Assembly: GCA_958296445.1 (NCBI GenBank)
Contig: OY282565.1
Coordinates: forward strand, 186,001-250,000
DNA: 64,000 bases
Source of the DNA: an uncultured Dehalococcoidia bacterium
Lineage (GTDB): Bacteria; Chloroflexota; Dehalococcoidia; Lucifugimonadales; UBA3495
Direction: 5' to 3'
Made by a program: the position numbers and the translations under genes. Shown one piece after another: positions 56,545-64,000 of this stretch (the stretch's first letter is position 1; each line of letters opens with the position of its first letter). A model generated the notes under the pieces. It did no database searches and was not told where the DNA came from. It saw only the letters and a list, made by a program, of their open reading frames with translations.

Positions 56545-57990
56545 ATGGCGGACATTCAGCGCAGCGACATACCCTTTCTCAGCGTGGCCGAGCTGGGGCG
56601 GCGGATTCGGGCCGGCGAAGTTTCGCCGGTGGAAGCCACCGAAGCCTACCTGGAGCGCATCGGGCGCATTGACGGGCGGCTGAACTCCTACATCACCGTA
56701 TCCGCCGACCATGCCCGGCAGTCGGCGCAGGCGGCGGAGCGCGACATCGCCGCCGGGCGCTATCTGGGGCCGTTGCACGGCGTCCCGGTGGCGGTCAAAG
56801 ATCAGTTCGACACCGCCGGCATCCGCACCACCTACGGCTCGGCCCTAGCTTGGGACAATGTGCCGGAAACGGACGCCGTGGTAGTGGCGCGGCTGAAAGC
56901 GGCCGGGGCCGTCCTGCTGGGCAAGCTGAACCTGTCGGAGTTCGCGCTGGGGGAGAGCTTTCACCACCCCGGCGGGACGCCGCGCAACCCGTGGGATTTG
57001 TCGCGCAACCCCGGCATATCCAGCAGCGGCTCGGCGGCGGCGACGGCGGCCTTTCTCTGCGCCACGGCCCTAGCCGAGGACACCGGCGGCTCGACGCGCA
57101 TACCGGCGGCCTGGAGCGGGCTTACCGGACTGCGCCCCACTTGGGGCCGGGTGAGCCGCCGCGGCGTGGCCGGCGTGTCGTGGTCTATGGACACCATCGG
57201 CCCCATATCGCGCTCCGCCGAGGACTGCGCCATCACCTTTCAGGCCATCGCGGGCCACGACCCGCAAGACCCCTATTCTTGGAATACGCCAGTTCCCGAC
57301 TTCCTGCGGGAAATCGAGGGCGGCGTCGGCGGCCTGCGCGTCGGCGTGCTGCGGGAAAAGGTGGCCGAGGGGGGGCTGGAGCCGGAACCGCGTCAAATAA
57401 TCGAGGTGGCCATCGCCCAACTGGGCGAACTGGGCGCGTCGGTGCGGGAAATATCCATCCCCATCGTGGAGAACGCCGGGGCCGTGTCCAAGGGCATCAC
57501 CGATATGGAAGGGGCCGCGGTTCACTATCAAGGGCTGCGCCACCGGGCCGCCGAGTATGACCACAACACGCGGGTGCGGCTGCTCACCGCGATTCTCACC
57601 CCGGCCCAAGCCTACTACAAGGCGCAAAAGCTACGGACGCTGATTCGCCAAGCGGTGCTGGACGCGCTGGAAGAAGTGGATGTAATAGTGCTGCCCACGT
57701 CGCCGACAATTGCGCCGCTGATTCCCGATGGGCCGGGCATCAAGAGCCTAGACGACGCCCGCAGCCGCATATCCGGCGTGCGCAACTTTACCGGCGCCTT
57801 CAACCTAGCCGGGGGTCCCGCCCTGTCCATCCCCTGCGGCTTCACCGCCCCGGCCGGCCCCGTCGGCCCCCTGCCGCTGTCGCTACAAATCGTCGGCCGC
57901 CCCCTAGCCGACGGCCTGCTGATGCGCGTAGCCCACGCCTACCAGCAAGCCACCGACTGGCACCTGCGCCGCCCGCCGGGGCTGGAGTAA
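56545..57990 (+). CDS. Amidase signature family protein
   Basis: 481 residues from MADIQRSDIPFLSV (GGCGGAGCGG upstream). The Ser-cis-Ser-Lys triad is visible: K85 in PVAVKDQFDT, the cis-Ser in NPGISSSGSAAATAAF (about 159-161) and the nucleophile in EDTGGSTRIPAAWSG (Ser183). It is similar to AtzE/aryl-amide amidases. It hydrolyses amides such as indole-acetamide, nicotinamide or herbicide breakdown products; the substrate is unknown. It is a complete-length family member. Confidence 0.88.
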   Translation: MADIQRSDIPFLSVAELGRRIRAGEVSPVEATEAYLERIGRIDGRLNSYITVSADHARQSAQAAERDIAAGRYLGPLHGVPVAVKDQFDTAGIRTTYGSALAWDNVPETDAVVVARLKAAGAVLLGKLNLSEFALGESFHHPGGTPRNPWDLSRNPGISSSGSAAATAAFLCATALAEDTGGSTRIPAAWSGLTGLRPTWGRVSRRGVAGVSWSMDTIGPISRSAEDCAITFQAIAGHDPQDPYSWNTPVPDFLREIEGGVGGLRVGVLREKVAEGGLEPEPRQIIEVAIAQLGELGASVREISIPIVENAGAVSKGITDMEGAAVHYQGLRHRAAEYDHNTRVRLLTAILTPAQAYYKAQKLRTLIRQAVLDALEEVDVIVLPTSPTIAPLIPDGPGIKSLDDARSRISGVRNFTGAFNLAGGPALSIPCGFTAPAGPVGPLPLSLQIVGRPLADGLLMRVAHAYQQATDWHLRRPPGLE

Positions 57991-57998
57991 ACAGCGGG

Positions 57999-58298
57999 TT
58001 ACTGGAAAAGGCGGCCTATATCCCGCCTTCCATGCACAACCCGGACTATTTCGATTTGGCCTTCGACAGGATAATACCAGACGACGTAAGAAGTGCCTGA
58101 TGCTACATGGCTCCGAATTTCCGGTGCCTGCTCCGGGTGTGGCGTACCCATATAAGGATATTCCGCCAAAAGCATGAATAAATCATACAGGCGGGCCACT
58201 TCCCTATCGGCAACAAGCGCGTTTGCGATATTGAAGTGATAATCCCATATTCTTGCCAAGTCTATCAGCGCCGGGCCTGTAACAAAGTATGGAGGCAT
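57999..58298 (-). CDS. parE: ParE family toxin, unit 1
   Basis: 99 residues: YFVTGPALIDLARIWDYHFNI, LAEYPYMGTPHPEQAPEIRSHVASGTSYVVWYYPVEGQIEIVRVVHGRRDIGRLF. This is the ParE/RelE layout with the conserved YxxWYxxxxxxIEIVRVxHGRRD block. The start overlaps the antitoxin stop by one base. It is the last unit of a three-unit array. ParE toxins inhibit DNA gyrase. Confidence 0.85.
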   Translation of the reverse strand: MPPYFVTGPALIDLARIWDYHFNIANALVADREVARLYDLFMLLAEYPYMGTPHPEQAPEIRSHVASGTSYVVWYYPVEGQIEIVRVVHGRRDIGRLFQ

Positions 58299-58627
58299 CA
58301 GTTAGGGCGCGGCTGATTACGGGTAGCCCGGCTCTGTCGGCGTTCTGCCCGCTGCCTGCCTTCCCGCTTTATGTCCTCGAATAGTTGATAAAGGGTTTCA
58401 TTCGTATATTCCTTGTAATCTCCCCTTTCGAGGGCGTCAATACCTTCCTTCACCTTGGCGCGAATTTCCGCCAGCTCTGCGGCTATCGCCGGGTCGCTGT
58501 CGGCCAGGTCTCGCTCCTCCAGCAGCGCCAAGGCGCGGGCAACCACGTCGTCCGCCGACGGATAGCGGCCGGAGTCCACCAATCGCTGGATGTGCGCCAA
58601 GTATTTTTCGCTAATCGAAACTGCCAT
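58298..58627 (-). CDS. parD: ParD-like antitoxin, unit 1
   Basis: 109 residues from MAVSISEKYLAHIQRLVDSGRYPSADDVVARALALLEERD, the ribbon-helix-helix N-terminus of ParD, with the variable acidic C-terminus IDALERGDYKEYTNETLYQLFEDI that binds the toxin. It ends in a basic tail. A further upstream ATG at 58681 is less likely. One-base overlap with parE. Confidence 0.82.
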   Translation of the reverse strand: MAVSISEKYLAHIQRLVDSGRYPSADDVVARALALLEERDLADSDPAIAAELAEIRAKVKEGIDALERGDYKEYTNETLYQLFEDIKREGRQRAERRQSRATRNQPRPN

Positions 58628-58745
58628 ATCCCGGTGCCTCCCGCCCAGCCTGAGTATTATCCCCGTTCCCGCCCTGTCCATCCCCTACGACGTCACCGCC
58701 CCTGCCGAATCCGGCGGCGGCCCCTAGGTGTGGAGTGACCCGTGA

Positions 58746-59045
58746 TTACCGGAAAAACCGTTCTATATCCTGCCTGCCGTGAATAACGCGGCTAATCTCT
58801 ACCTCGCCATCTCCGGGAAAGTAGAGGATTACGTAGCGGGTGTTTGGCGCGGTATGAATGCGAATGTCTGGCAGGTAACCCCGTGACACGCCCATATAGG
58901 GGTGTTCCGCCAAATGCTCAAAGCTGTCGAGCAGGCGGCCCATTATCCGGTTAGCGGCCTGCTCTCCGTCAACTTCTTGGATATACATCCGTATCCGGGA
59001 CAAGTCTGCCGCCGCCTCGGCAGACAAGCGATAGTTGTCCGCCAT
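58746..59045 (-). CDS. parE: ParE family toxin, unit 2
   Basis: 99 residues: YRLSAEAAADLSRIRMYIQEVDGEQAANRIMGRLLDSFEHLAEHPYMGVSRGYLPDIRIHTAPNTRYVILYFPGDGEVEISRVIHGRQDIERFF. The full ParE pattern is intact. It overlaps parD unit 2 by one base at 59045, as in unit 1. Confidence 0.87.
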   Translation of the reverse strand: MADNYRLSAEAAADLSRIRMYIQEVDGEQAANRIMGRLLDSFEHLAEHPYMGVSRGYLPDIRIHTAPNTRYVILYFPGDGEVEISRVIHGRQDIERFFR

Positions 59046-59329
59046 TACAGACCTCGGGACTGATTACGCTCTGCCATCAGTTTCAGGGAGCGTTGTTTTA
59101 TGTCATCAAGCAGCTCATCCCGCGTTTCTTTCGAGTATGTCTTGTACCTGCCATTCCGCAGGTCATCAAGCCCGGCCTGCGCCATATCGCGGACTTGGGC
59201 CACGCCTACGTCGTATTCGTCCAAGAAATCCAGCGCCCGCTCCAGCACGGCATCCGCCGAGGGATAAAGGCCCTGACTCACCTTCCACAGGATGCGGGCC
59301 AAATTCTCTTCGCTGATTGAAATTTCCAT
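59045..59329 (-). CDS. parD: ParD-like antitoxin, unit 2
   Basis: 94 residues: MEISISEENLARILWKVSQGLYPSADAVLERALDFLDEYDVGVAQVRDMAQAGLDDLRNGRYKTYSKETRDELLDDI. RHH N-terminus and toxin-binding C-terminus. The upstream leader (TATGAAGTATGGAAATTTC on the minus strand) is nearly identical to that of unit 3, showing a tandem duplication. Confidence 0.87.
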   Translation of the reverse strand: MEISISEENLARILWKVSQGLYPSADAVLERALDFLDEYDVGVAQVRDMAQAGLDDLRNGRYKTYSKETRDELLDDIKQRSLKLMAERNQSRGL

Positions 59330-59386
59330 ACTTCATACCCCCTCGCACAATGCTAACCCCGAGACCGCCGTAAAAGCAACCCAATT

Positions 59387-59587
59387 GAGAAAATTGCGAA
59401 ATTCCCCTTTGCATCCTGAGCGAATTTGTCACCCTGAACGCCCTCCTTAGTTACCCTGAGTGACCCCTGTGTCACCCTGAGCGACCCCTGTGTCACCCTG
59501 AGCGGAGCGAAGGGTCTCACCGCCCAAGGCGAGATTCTTCGCTTTGCTCAGAATGACAGGCAGCGGAAATGATTTCGCAATTTTCTC
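59387..59587. mobile_element. Family-A palindromic element with both ends, beside the broken parE
   Basis: Begins GAGAAAATTGCGAAATTCCC and ends GGAAATGATTTCGCAATTTT plus CTC, a perfect terminal inverted repeat of the first 16 bases. It is 201 bp long and contains three GTCACCCTGAGCGACCCC iterations and the core. It lies exactly where the unit-3 toxin reading frame departs from the family. Confidence 0.85.
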
Positions 59588-59670
59588 ACCCTATCGGCTA
59601 TACGGGTATAGTATCTCTCTATGTCGGACAGGTCTCCCTGCGCCAACGCAGTAATTCGATATTCCGGCAC
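59548..59670 (-). pseudogene. Third parE toxin, truncated by the palindromic element
   Basis: Starts with GTG at 59670, overlapping the antitoxin stop by one base as in the other two units. The first 27 codons give VPEYRITALAQGDLSDIERY plus YTRIADR, matching unit 2 (YRLSAEAAADLSRIRMYI). The frame then enters the repeat element (VRKLRNHF...) and stops at 59548. About 70 residues, including the C-terminal HGRxD block, are missing, so the toxin is inactive. Confidence 0.8.
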
Positions 59671-59972
59671 TAGCCGACCAGCCAGCGGTAGCGGGCGTCA
59701 AGCTCCTCGCGGCCCTTCCTAATTATGTCTTCAAAAAGTTCCGGCAGGGTTTCTTTTGTGTATGCCGTATAGCGCCCGTTTTTGAGGTCTTCCGCCCCAT
59801 CCGCTATCATACCCCGAACTTCCGGCGAATCCGTGGCCTCTGTCACGAATGCGTCGTGATCATCCAAATGAATCATTGCGTTGGTCAGCACGACTCCCAC
59901 CGACGGGTATGCGCCGGAGTCAACCTTTTGCTGGATGCGCCCCCAAAGCTCTTCGCTGACTGAAATTTCCAT
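59670..59972 (-). CDS. parD: ParD-like antitoxin, unit 3 (toxin lost)
   Basis: 100 residues: MEISVSEELWGRIQQKVDSGAYPSVGVVLTNAMIHLDDHDAFV, then DGAEDLKNGRYTAYTKETLPELFEDII. The RHH is intact and the C-terminal motif KNGRYxxYxKET is shared with unit 2. Its toxin partner is truncated. It could still act as a regulator of, or cross-antitoxin for, the downstream units. Confidence 0.85.
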   Translation of the reverse strand: MEISVSEELWGRIQQKVDSGAYPSVGVVLTNAMIHLDDHDAFVTEATDSPEVRGMIADGAEDLKNGRYTAYTKETLPELFEDIIRKGREELDARYRWLVG

Positions 59973-60098
59973 ACTTCATACCCCCTAGCCCAATGCTAAC
60001 CCCGCGCCCGCCGTAAAAGCAATCCAATTTCCCCCGCCTTGCGCCAGCATATACAATACCGGAAAATCAGGGCATCCTTTAACCGGGAGGGTGGGGAT

Positions 60099-61544
60099 AT
60101 GGACAGTTTGATTGCCCGCGCGTTGGACACTGCCGCGGCGCGGGGCGCCGGGTATGCCGACGCGCGGCTGGTGGAAACGGCGCAGGAGCGCTATTCGGTG
60201 CGCAGCGGGGTGGCCGACGTTATCAGCTCCGACGAATCGGTGGGCATCGGCGTGCGCGTGGTGGTGGACGGCGCATGGGGCTTCGCCTCGACCAACACTA
60301 TGACGCCCGAATCCGTTGACCGGGCCGCCGCCGTGGCCGTGGAAATCGGACGCGCCTCCGCCGCGTCGGGGGGGCCGCCGGTTGACTTGGGGCCGCCGGT
60401 GACCAGCCGGGGCGTCTACTCTACGCCGGTGGATGTTGACCCCTTCGGCATCGCGCCCGAGGAAAAGCTGGCCCTGTTGCTGGAAACCGACGGGCGGATG
60501 GCCCGGGTCGCCGGTATCTCGGCGCGGCAGAGCAATCTGATTTTCATTCGCGAGCGCAAGACTTTCGCCAACACCGAGGGCGCCCACGTGGAGCAGACCA
60601 TCTACGAATCCGGCGGCGGCATCCAGGCCACCGCAGTGGGCGGCGGCGAAGTCCAGCGCCGTTCCTATCCCCAATCTATGGGGCGGCAGCAGGGCTGTAG
60701 CGGCTGGGAATACATCCGCGCAATGGAGCTGCCCGCCAACGCCGAGCGGGTCGCCAGCGAAGCCGTCGCCCTGCTTACCGCCGACCACTGCCCCAGCGAC
60801 ATCGCCACCACGCTGATTATCGGCGGCTCGCAGGTGGGCCTGCAAATTCACGAATCCTGCGGCCACGCCATCGAACTGGACCGGGTGCTGGGCTCCGAAG
60901 CGGCCTATGCCGGAACCTCGTTCCTCACCGCCGACAAGCTCCACAACTTCCGCTACGGCTCCGACTGCGTGAACATCACCGCCGACAGCATCCGCCTGCC
61001 CGGCCTAGGTTCCTTCGGCTGGGACGACGAGGGCGTACCGGCGCAGTCAACGCCCATCGTCGAAGCGGGCCGATTCGTCGGCTACCTGATGTCCCGGGAA
61101 ACGGCCTCTACCCTGGGCCTACAGTCCAACGGCACGATGCGGGCGTCGTCCTGGAACCGCCTGCCCCTCATCCGTATGACCAACGTCAGCCTAGAGCCGG
61201 GCCAGTGGGAGCTGGACGACCTGATAGCCGACACCGACGACGGCATTCTGGTGGACACCAACCGTTCCTGGTCTATTGACGACCGGCGCTACAACTTCCA
61301 GTTCGGCACCGAAGTAGGCTACGAAATCAAGCGGGGCAAGCTGGGGCGGCTGCTGCGCAACTGCACCTACACCGGCATAACGCCGGAGTTCTGGAACTCC
61401 TGCGACGCCGTATGCAACTCCAGCCACTGGAATATGTGGGGAACGCCCAACTGCGGCAAGGGGCAGCCGGGCCAGCTCGGCCACACCGGCCACGGGGCGG
61501 CCCCGGCCCGGTTCCGCAACGTGCGCGTGGGGGTGATGCGATGA
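60099..61544 (+). CDS. tldD: TldD-family metalloprotease
   Basis: 481 residues from MDSLIARALDTAAARG (GGGAGGGTGG upstream). The zinc-binding motif HESCGHAIELD (HExxxH, near residue 255), GLQSNGTMRASSWNRLPLIRMTNV and NRSWSIDDRRYNFQFGTEVGYEI match TldD, the catalytic subunit of the TldD/TldE protease that trims modified peptides such as microcins and CcdA. The stop overlaps the tldE start by four bases. Cytoplasmic. Confidence 0.92.
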   Translation: MDSLIARALDTAAARGAGYADARLVETAQERYSVRSGVADVISSDESVGIGVRVVVDGAWGFASTNTMTPESVDRAAAVAVEIGRASAASGGPPVDLGPPVTSRGVYSTPVDVDPFGIAPEEKLALLLETDGRMARVAGISARQSNLIFIRERKTFANTEGAHVEQTIYESGGGIQATAVGGGEVQRRSYPQSMGRQQGCSGWEYIRAMELPANAERVASEAVALLTADHCPSDIATTLIIGGSQVGLQIHESCGHAIELDRVLGSEAAYAGTSFLTADKLHNFRYGSDCVNITADSIRLPGLGSFGWDDEGVPAQSTPIVEAGRFVGYLMSRETASTLGLQSNGTMRASSWNRLPLIRMTNVSLEPGQWELDDLIADTDDGILVDTNRSWSIDDRRYNFQFGTEVGYEIKRGKLGRLLRNCTYTGITPEFWNSCDAVCNSSHWNMWGTPNCGKGQPGQLGHTGHGAAPARFRNVRVGVMR

Positions 61545-62872
61545 TTGGCGAACACGCCGCCCTGACTCTGCTGGAACGCGCCCTGTCTTTTTCCGCGGCG
61601 CAGCATACCGATATTTACCTGAGCAGCCAAGACTTGGGGTTGACCCGTTTCGCCGGCAACGCCATTCACCAGAACGTTTCTCACAGCAACGTAACGCTGA
61701 ACATCCGCGCCGTCGAGGGCCAACGGCTGGGGCGGGCTACCACCAACGACCTGTCGGACGGCGGCATTGGCCGGGCGATGGCGGCGGCGCGGCGCAACGC
61801 TTTGCTGATGCCCGAAGACCCCGCCTTTCCCGGCCTGCCGGAGCCGCATCCCGCGCCGCGAGTGGCAAGCTGGGACGAACCGGCCGCCGCTTGCCCGCCC
61901 CAATTGCGGGCGCAAATGGTCGGCGAAGTTTGCCGTCAGGGCGCCGCCGAGGGACTGAACACCGCCGGGGCCTGCCGCACCGGAGCGCAGGAAATCGCCG
62001 TTGTCAGTAGCCGGGGCGTCCGCGCCTACCACGCCGGAACCTTCGCCGGGCTGATTGTCACCGCCCGCAGCGACACCTCGGCCGGCTGGGCCAAGGGCGG
62101 CTCGTGGCGGCTGGACGGCGTAGACGCCCCCGCCCTAGGCCGCGAAGCGGTAGACCGCGCCGTAAGGGGCCGCAACCCGCAGCCCATACCGCCCGGCCAA
62201 TACCCGGTAGTGCTGGCCCATTACGCCGTTGACGACATCCTAGAAGCCCTGTCCCTCTACGGAATGGGGGCGCAGGCGGTACAGGAAGGCCGTAGCTGGA
62301 TGAACGGACTCCAGGGCGTGCAGGCGATGAGCGAGCCAGTGTCCATCTGGGACGACGGCGCATCCCCCGACGGCTGGCCCCTGCCCTTCGACGCCGAGGG
62401 CGTGCCGCGCCGCCGGGTGGAAATCGTCGGCAACGGCGTAGTCAACGTCCCGGTGCATAACACCTACACCGCCGCCCAGGACGGCGCCGCATCCACCGGC
62501 CATCAAGCCTACTTCACCGGCCCGCCCATCGCCTCCAACCTGTTTATGCGGCCCGGCGACCGCACGATTGAGCAGCTAGTCGCCGCCACCCGGCGAGGGC
62601 TGTACATCACCCGCTTTTTCTACACCCGCCTGTCCCACAACAAGGGCTGCGTAATGACCGGAATGACCCGCGACGGCACCTTTCTAATCGAGGACGGCGA
62701 AATCAAGCACCCGGTCAAAGACCTGCGCTTCACCCAATCCTACGTAGACGCCCTGAACGCCGTCGAAGGCATAGGCAACGAAGCCAACCTAGTCCTAAAC
62801 GAAGTAGGCTTCGCCACCCGCGTCCCGGCCCTAAAGCTGGGCAACTTCAACTTCACCGGGGCAACGGTGTAG
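61541..62872 (+). CDS. tldE: TldE/PmbA-like partner of TldD
   Basis: 443 residues from MIGEHAALTLLERALSFS (ATGA overlap with tldD). It lacks the HExxxH motif, as usual for TldE, and contains RFAGNAIHQNVSHSNVTLNIRAVEGQRLGRATTNDLS, GAASTGHQAYFTGPPIASNLFMRPGD and NKGCVMTGMTRDGTFLIEDGEIKHPVKDLRFTQSY. The two proteins form a heterodimeric protease. Confidence 0.9.
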   Translation: MIGEHAALTLLERALSFSAAQHTDIYLSSQDLGLTRFAGNAIHQNVSHSNVTLNIRAVEGQRLGRATTNDLSDGGIGRAMAAARRNALLMPEDPAFPGLPEPHPAPRVASWDEPAAACPPQLRAQMVGEVCRQGAAEGLNTAGACRTGAQEIAVVSSRGVRAYHAGTFAGLIVTARSDTSAGWAKGGSWRLDGVDAPALGREAVDRAVRGRNPQPIPPGQYPVVLAHYAVDDILEALSLYGMGAQAVQEGRSWMNGLQGVQAMSEPVSIWDDGASPDGWPLPFDAEGVPRRRVEIVGNGVVNVPVHNTYTAAQDGAASTGHQAYFTGPPIASNLFMRPGDRTIEQLVAATRRGLYITRFFYTRLSHNKGCVMTGMTRDGTFLIEDGEIKHPVKDLRFTQSYVDALNAVEGIGNEANLVLNEVGFATRVPALKLGNFNFTGATV

Positions 62873-62883
62873 GCCGGATATGT

Positions 62884-63084
62884 GAGAAAATTGCGAAATT
62901 ACTTCCGCTGCCTGTCATTCTGAGCAAATATCTGTCATTCTGAGCAAAGCGAAGAATCCCGCCTTGGGCGGTGAGACCCTTCGCTTTGCTCAGGGTGACA
63001 GGGGATTGCTCGGAATGACAGACAACTTGCTCAGAGTGACAGGGGATTGCTCAGGGCGACAAAGTAGAATTTCGCAATTTTCTT
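62884..63084. mobile_element. Family-A palindromic element with both ends, beside the broken higB
   Basis: Begins GAGAAAATTGCGAAATTACT and ends AGAATTTCGCAATTTTCTT. It is 201 bp and contains the core (TTCTGAGCAAAGCGAAGAAT...GAGACCCTTCGCTTTGCTCA) plus GGATTGCTCAGGGYGACA iterations. The end is followed by GACGCAATTTTCTTGA, a partial repeat of the last bases. Confidence 0.85.
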
Positions 63085-63100
63085 GACGCAATTTTCTTGA

Positions 63101-63154
63101 TATGCTAATGACAAAGGCGCCAGACAAATTGAAGTGGTTGACTATCATCCGTGA
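63101..63154 (+). pseudogene. Remnant of the C-terminal end of a higB toxin gene
   Basis: Read in frame, 63101-63151 encodes YANDKGARQIEVVDYHP and is followed by TGA. The ending EVVDYH is the usual C-terminus of HigB-type toxins encoded immediately upstream of higA. The rest of the toxin gene is missing and the family-A element ends 16 bases before the remnant. Confidence 0.7.
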
Positions 63155-63166
63155 GGTGGCAGTGCG

Positions 63167-63493
63167 ATGACGGACTCGAAAGAAAGTATAGCAATACACC
63201 CCGGAGAACACCTGGCTGAGATTCTGGACGAGTTGGAAATCAGCCAGTATCGTTTAGCGACGGCGATAGGCGTTTCTCCGCGGCGTATCAACGATATTGT
63301 TCACGGCAACCGCTCTGTTTCAGCGGACACCGCGCTTAGAATCGGCAAGTCGTTGCGAATGACGCCGGACTTCTGGCTGAATCTCCAAAAGCGGTATGAC
63401 CTAGAACGGGCCAGAGATTCGACCGACGTTAGCGGAATCCAACCGCTGGTTCCGGCGTATTCAATCAACCTGCCGGGCGAACCCGGCTGCTAA
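63167..63493 (+). CDS. higA: HigA family antitoxin (XRE HTH), toxin lost
   Basis: 108 residues: IHPGEHLAEILDELEISQYRLATAIGVSPRRINDIVHGNRSVSADTALRIGKSLRMTPDFWLNLQKRYDL, the canonical HigA/VapI XRE-type antitoxin with its C-terminal extension. The start has GAGGTGG upstream. The upstream toxin gene is reduced to a 17-codon remnant. Its last bases overlap those of the convergent hydrolase gene. Confidence 0.88.
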   Translation: MTDSKESIAIHPGEHLAEILDELEISQYRLATAIGVSPRRINDIVHGNRSVSADTALRIGKSLRMTPDFWLNLQKRYDLERARDSTDVSGIQPLVPAYSINLPGEPGC

Positions 63494-64000
63494 CCCCCGT
63501 TGGCCTCCACCGCCGACAGGAACTCAAGCACCCGCCGGGCGTACTTCCCCGGTTCCTCGGCGTGGGGCTTGACCTCGCCCCAGCGGCTGTTGGGAACCAG
63601 ACGATGGGCCATCTCCGCCACCGCCCGGGGGTGTACGTCGTTGCCGCCCGGCATAATCATCGCCGGGACGCCGATGCCCTTCAGCATTTCCTTACTGCTG
63701 CCCAGCGTCGGGAACGGGCCGCCGAAAAGGGCGTAGATGCTGTCCCGCATAACCTGGACAAACTCAGCGGTGTCCATCGCCTCCAGCCCTTTCCGGTAAG
63801 CGGCGTCCGTCTGGGCAATCTCCGGGCTGAAAGGAGCGAAGCGGTCGTCGGCGTCGAAAGCGTCCAGCACCGCCGGGATGCCATCGGCAGCGGCTATTTC
63901 CATACTCTTGAACAGCTTGGAAGTCAAATAGCCGTCGCAGATCACTCCGCCCGCGATGTTGGACGGAAATATGGCCCGCACCCGCTCCGGGCGGCGGTAA
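63490..64000 (-). CDS. Alpha/beta hydrolase, C-terminal part (runs off the window)
   Basis: The frame is open to the window edge, so the N-terminus, with the nucleophile elbow, lies outside. The visible part YRRPERVRAIFPSNIAGGVICDG follows the elbow in family alignments. A helical cap follows (DGIPAVLDAFDADD) and then the acid VPAMIMPGGNDVHPRAVAEMAHRLVPNSRW (Asp) and PHAEEPGKYARRVLEFL (His). The stop overlaps the end of higA by four bases on the opposite strand. The substrate is unknown. Confidence 0.78.
   Translation of the reverse strand, partial: YRRPERVRAIFPSNIAGGVICDGYLTSKLFKSMEIAAADGIPAVLDAFDADDRFAPFSPEIAQTDAAYRKGLEAMDTAEFVQVMRDSIYALFGGPFPTLGSSKEMLKGIGVPAMIMPGGNDVHPRAVAEMAHRLVPNSRWGEVKPHAEEPGKYARRVLEFLSAVEANGG

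Noticed and set aside
1..64000. Search for rRNA, prophage, integrase, transposase or replication origin
   Set aside because: No supporting sequence was seen; the only mobile-like items are the non-coding palindromic elements.

Overview
A GC-rich bacterial window with standard genetic code, dense coding on both strands and short gene-rich transcription units. Proline/threonine-rich lipoprotein linkers on solute-binding proteins, several flavin/F420-type luciferase-like oxidoreductases, amidohydrolases, TRAP transporters and a large Uma2 family point to a heterotrophic Chloroflexota, possibly a marine or sponge-associated SAR202-like lineage. This is an inference from gene content; no rRNA or other phylogenetic marker lies in the window.

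Layout. 0-3 kb: end of a TlpA-like thioredoxin, tRNA-Pro(CGG), an amidohydrolase and a coiled-coil/nuclease-like protein. 3.3-12.8 kb: TRAP transport genes (two DctM, two DctP, one DctQ) split by a tandem pair of Uma2 genes. 12.9-17 kb: three tandem HicB-like genes, a double-ABM protein, a USP-cNMP sensor and an LLM oxidoreductase. 17-26 kb: dienelactone hydrolase, a truncated MFS gene next to two DndB-like (DGQHR) genes, NtaA-like and LLM flavoenzymes, a HI1419/HI1420-type toxin-antitoxin pair and a quinone reductase. 26-41 kb: retropepsin-like protein, amidohydrolase, AAA ATPase + DUF4276 pair, GMC oxidoreductase, ferredoxin, solitary DNA methyltransferase, a duplicated two-gene HEPN/PaREP1-like module, an MmeI-like type IIL restriction-modification enzyme and ComD/ComE-like decarboxylase genes with a partial duplication. 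41-45 kb: four tandem Uma2 genes. 45-55 kb: aromatic acid degradation (PaaK-like ligase, enoyl-CoA hydratase, BoxC, BoxB, benzoate-CoA ligase), interrupted by two small two-gene modules. 55-64 kb: Uma2, VOC protein, amidase, a three-unit ParD/ParE array, TldD/TldE, a HigA antitoxin without its toxin, and the end of an alpha/beta hydrolase.

Two themes link the window. First, catabolic genes for imported organic acids and aromatics (TRAP importers, CoA ligases, box pathway, flavin monooxygenases) alternate with defence, toxin-antitoxin and nuclease-like genes, many of them tandemly duplicated. Second, a dispersed palindromic repeat with AATTTCGCAATTTTC-type ends occurs about ten times. One copy sits as a clean 137-bp insertion between duplicated Uma2 genes (filled and empty sites are both visible). 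Two others lie exactly where toxin genes are broken (third parE and higB) while their antitoxins stay intact.
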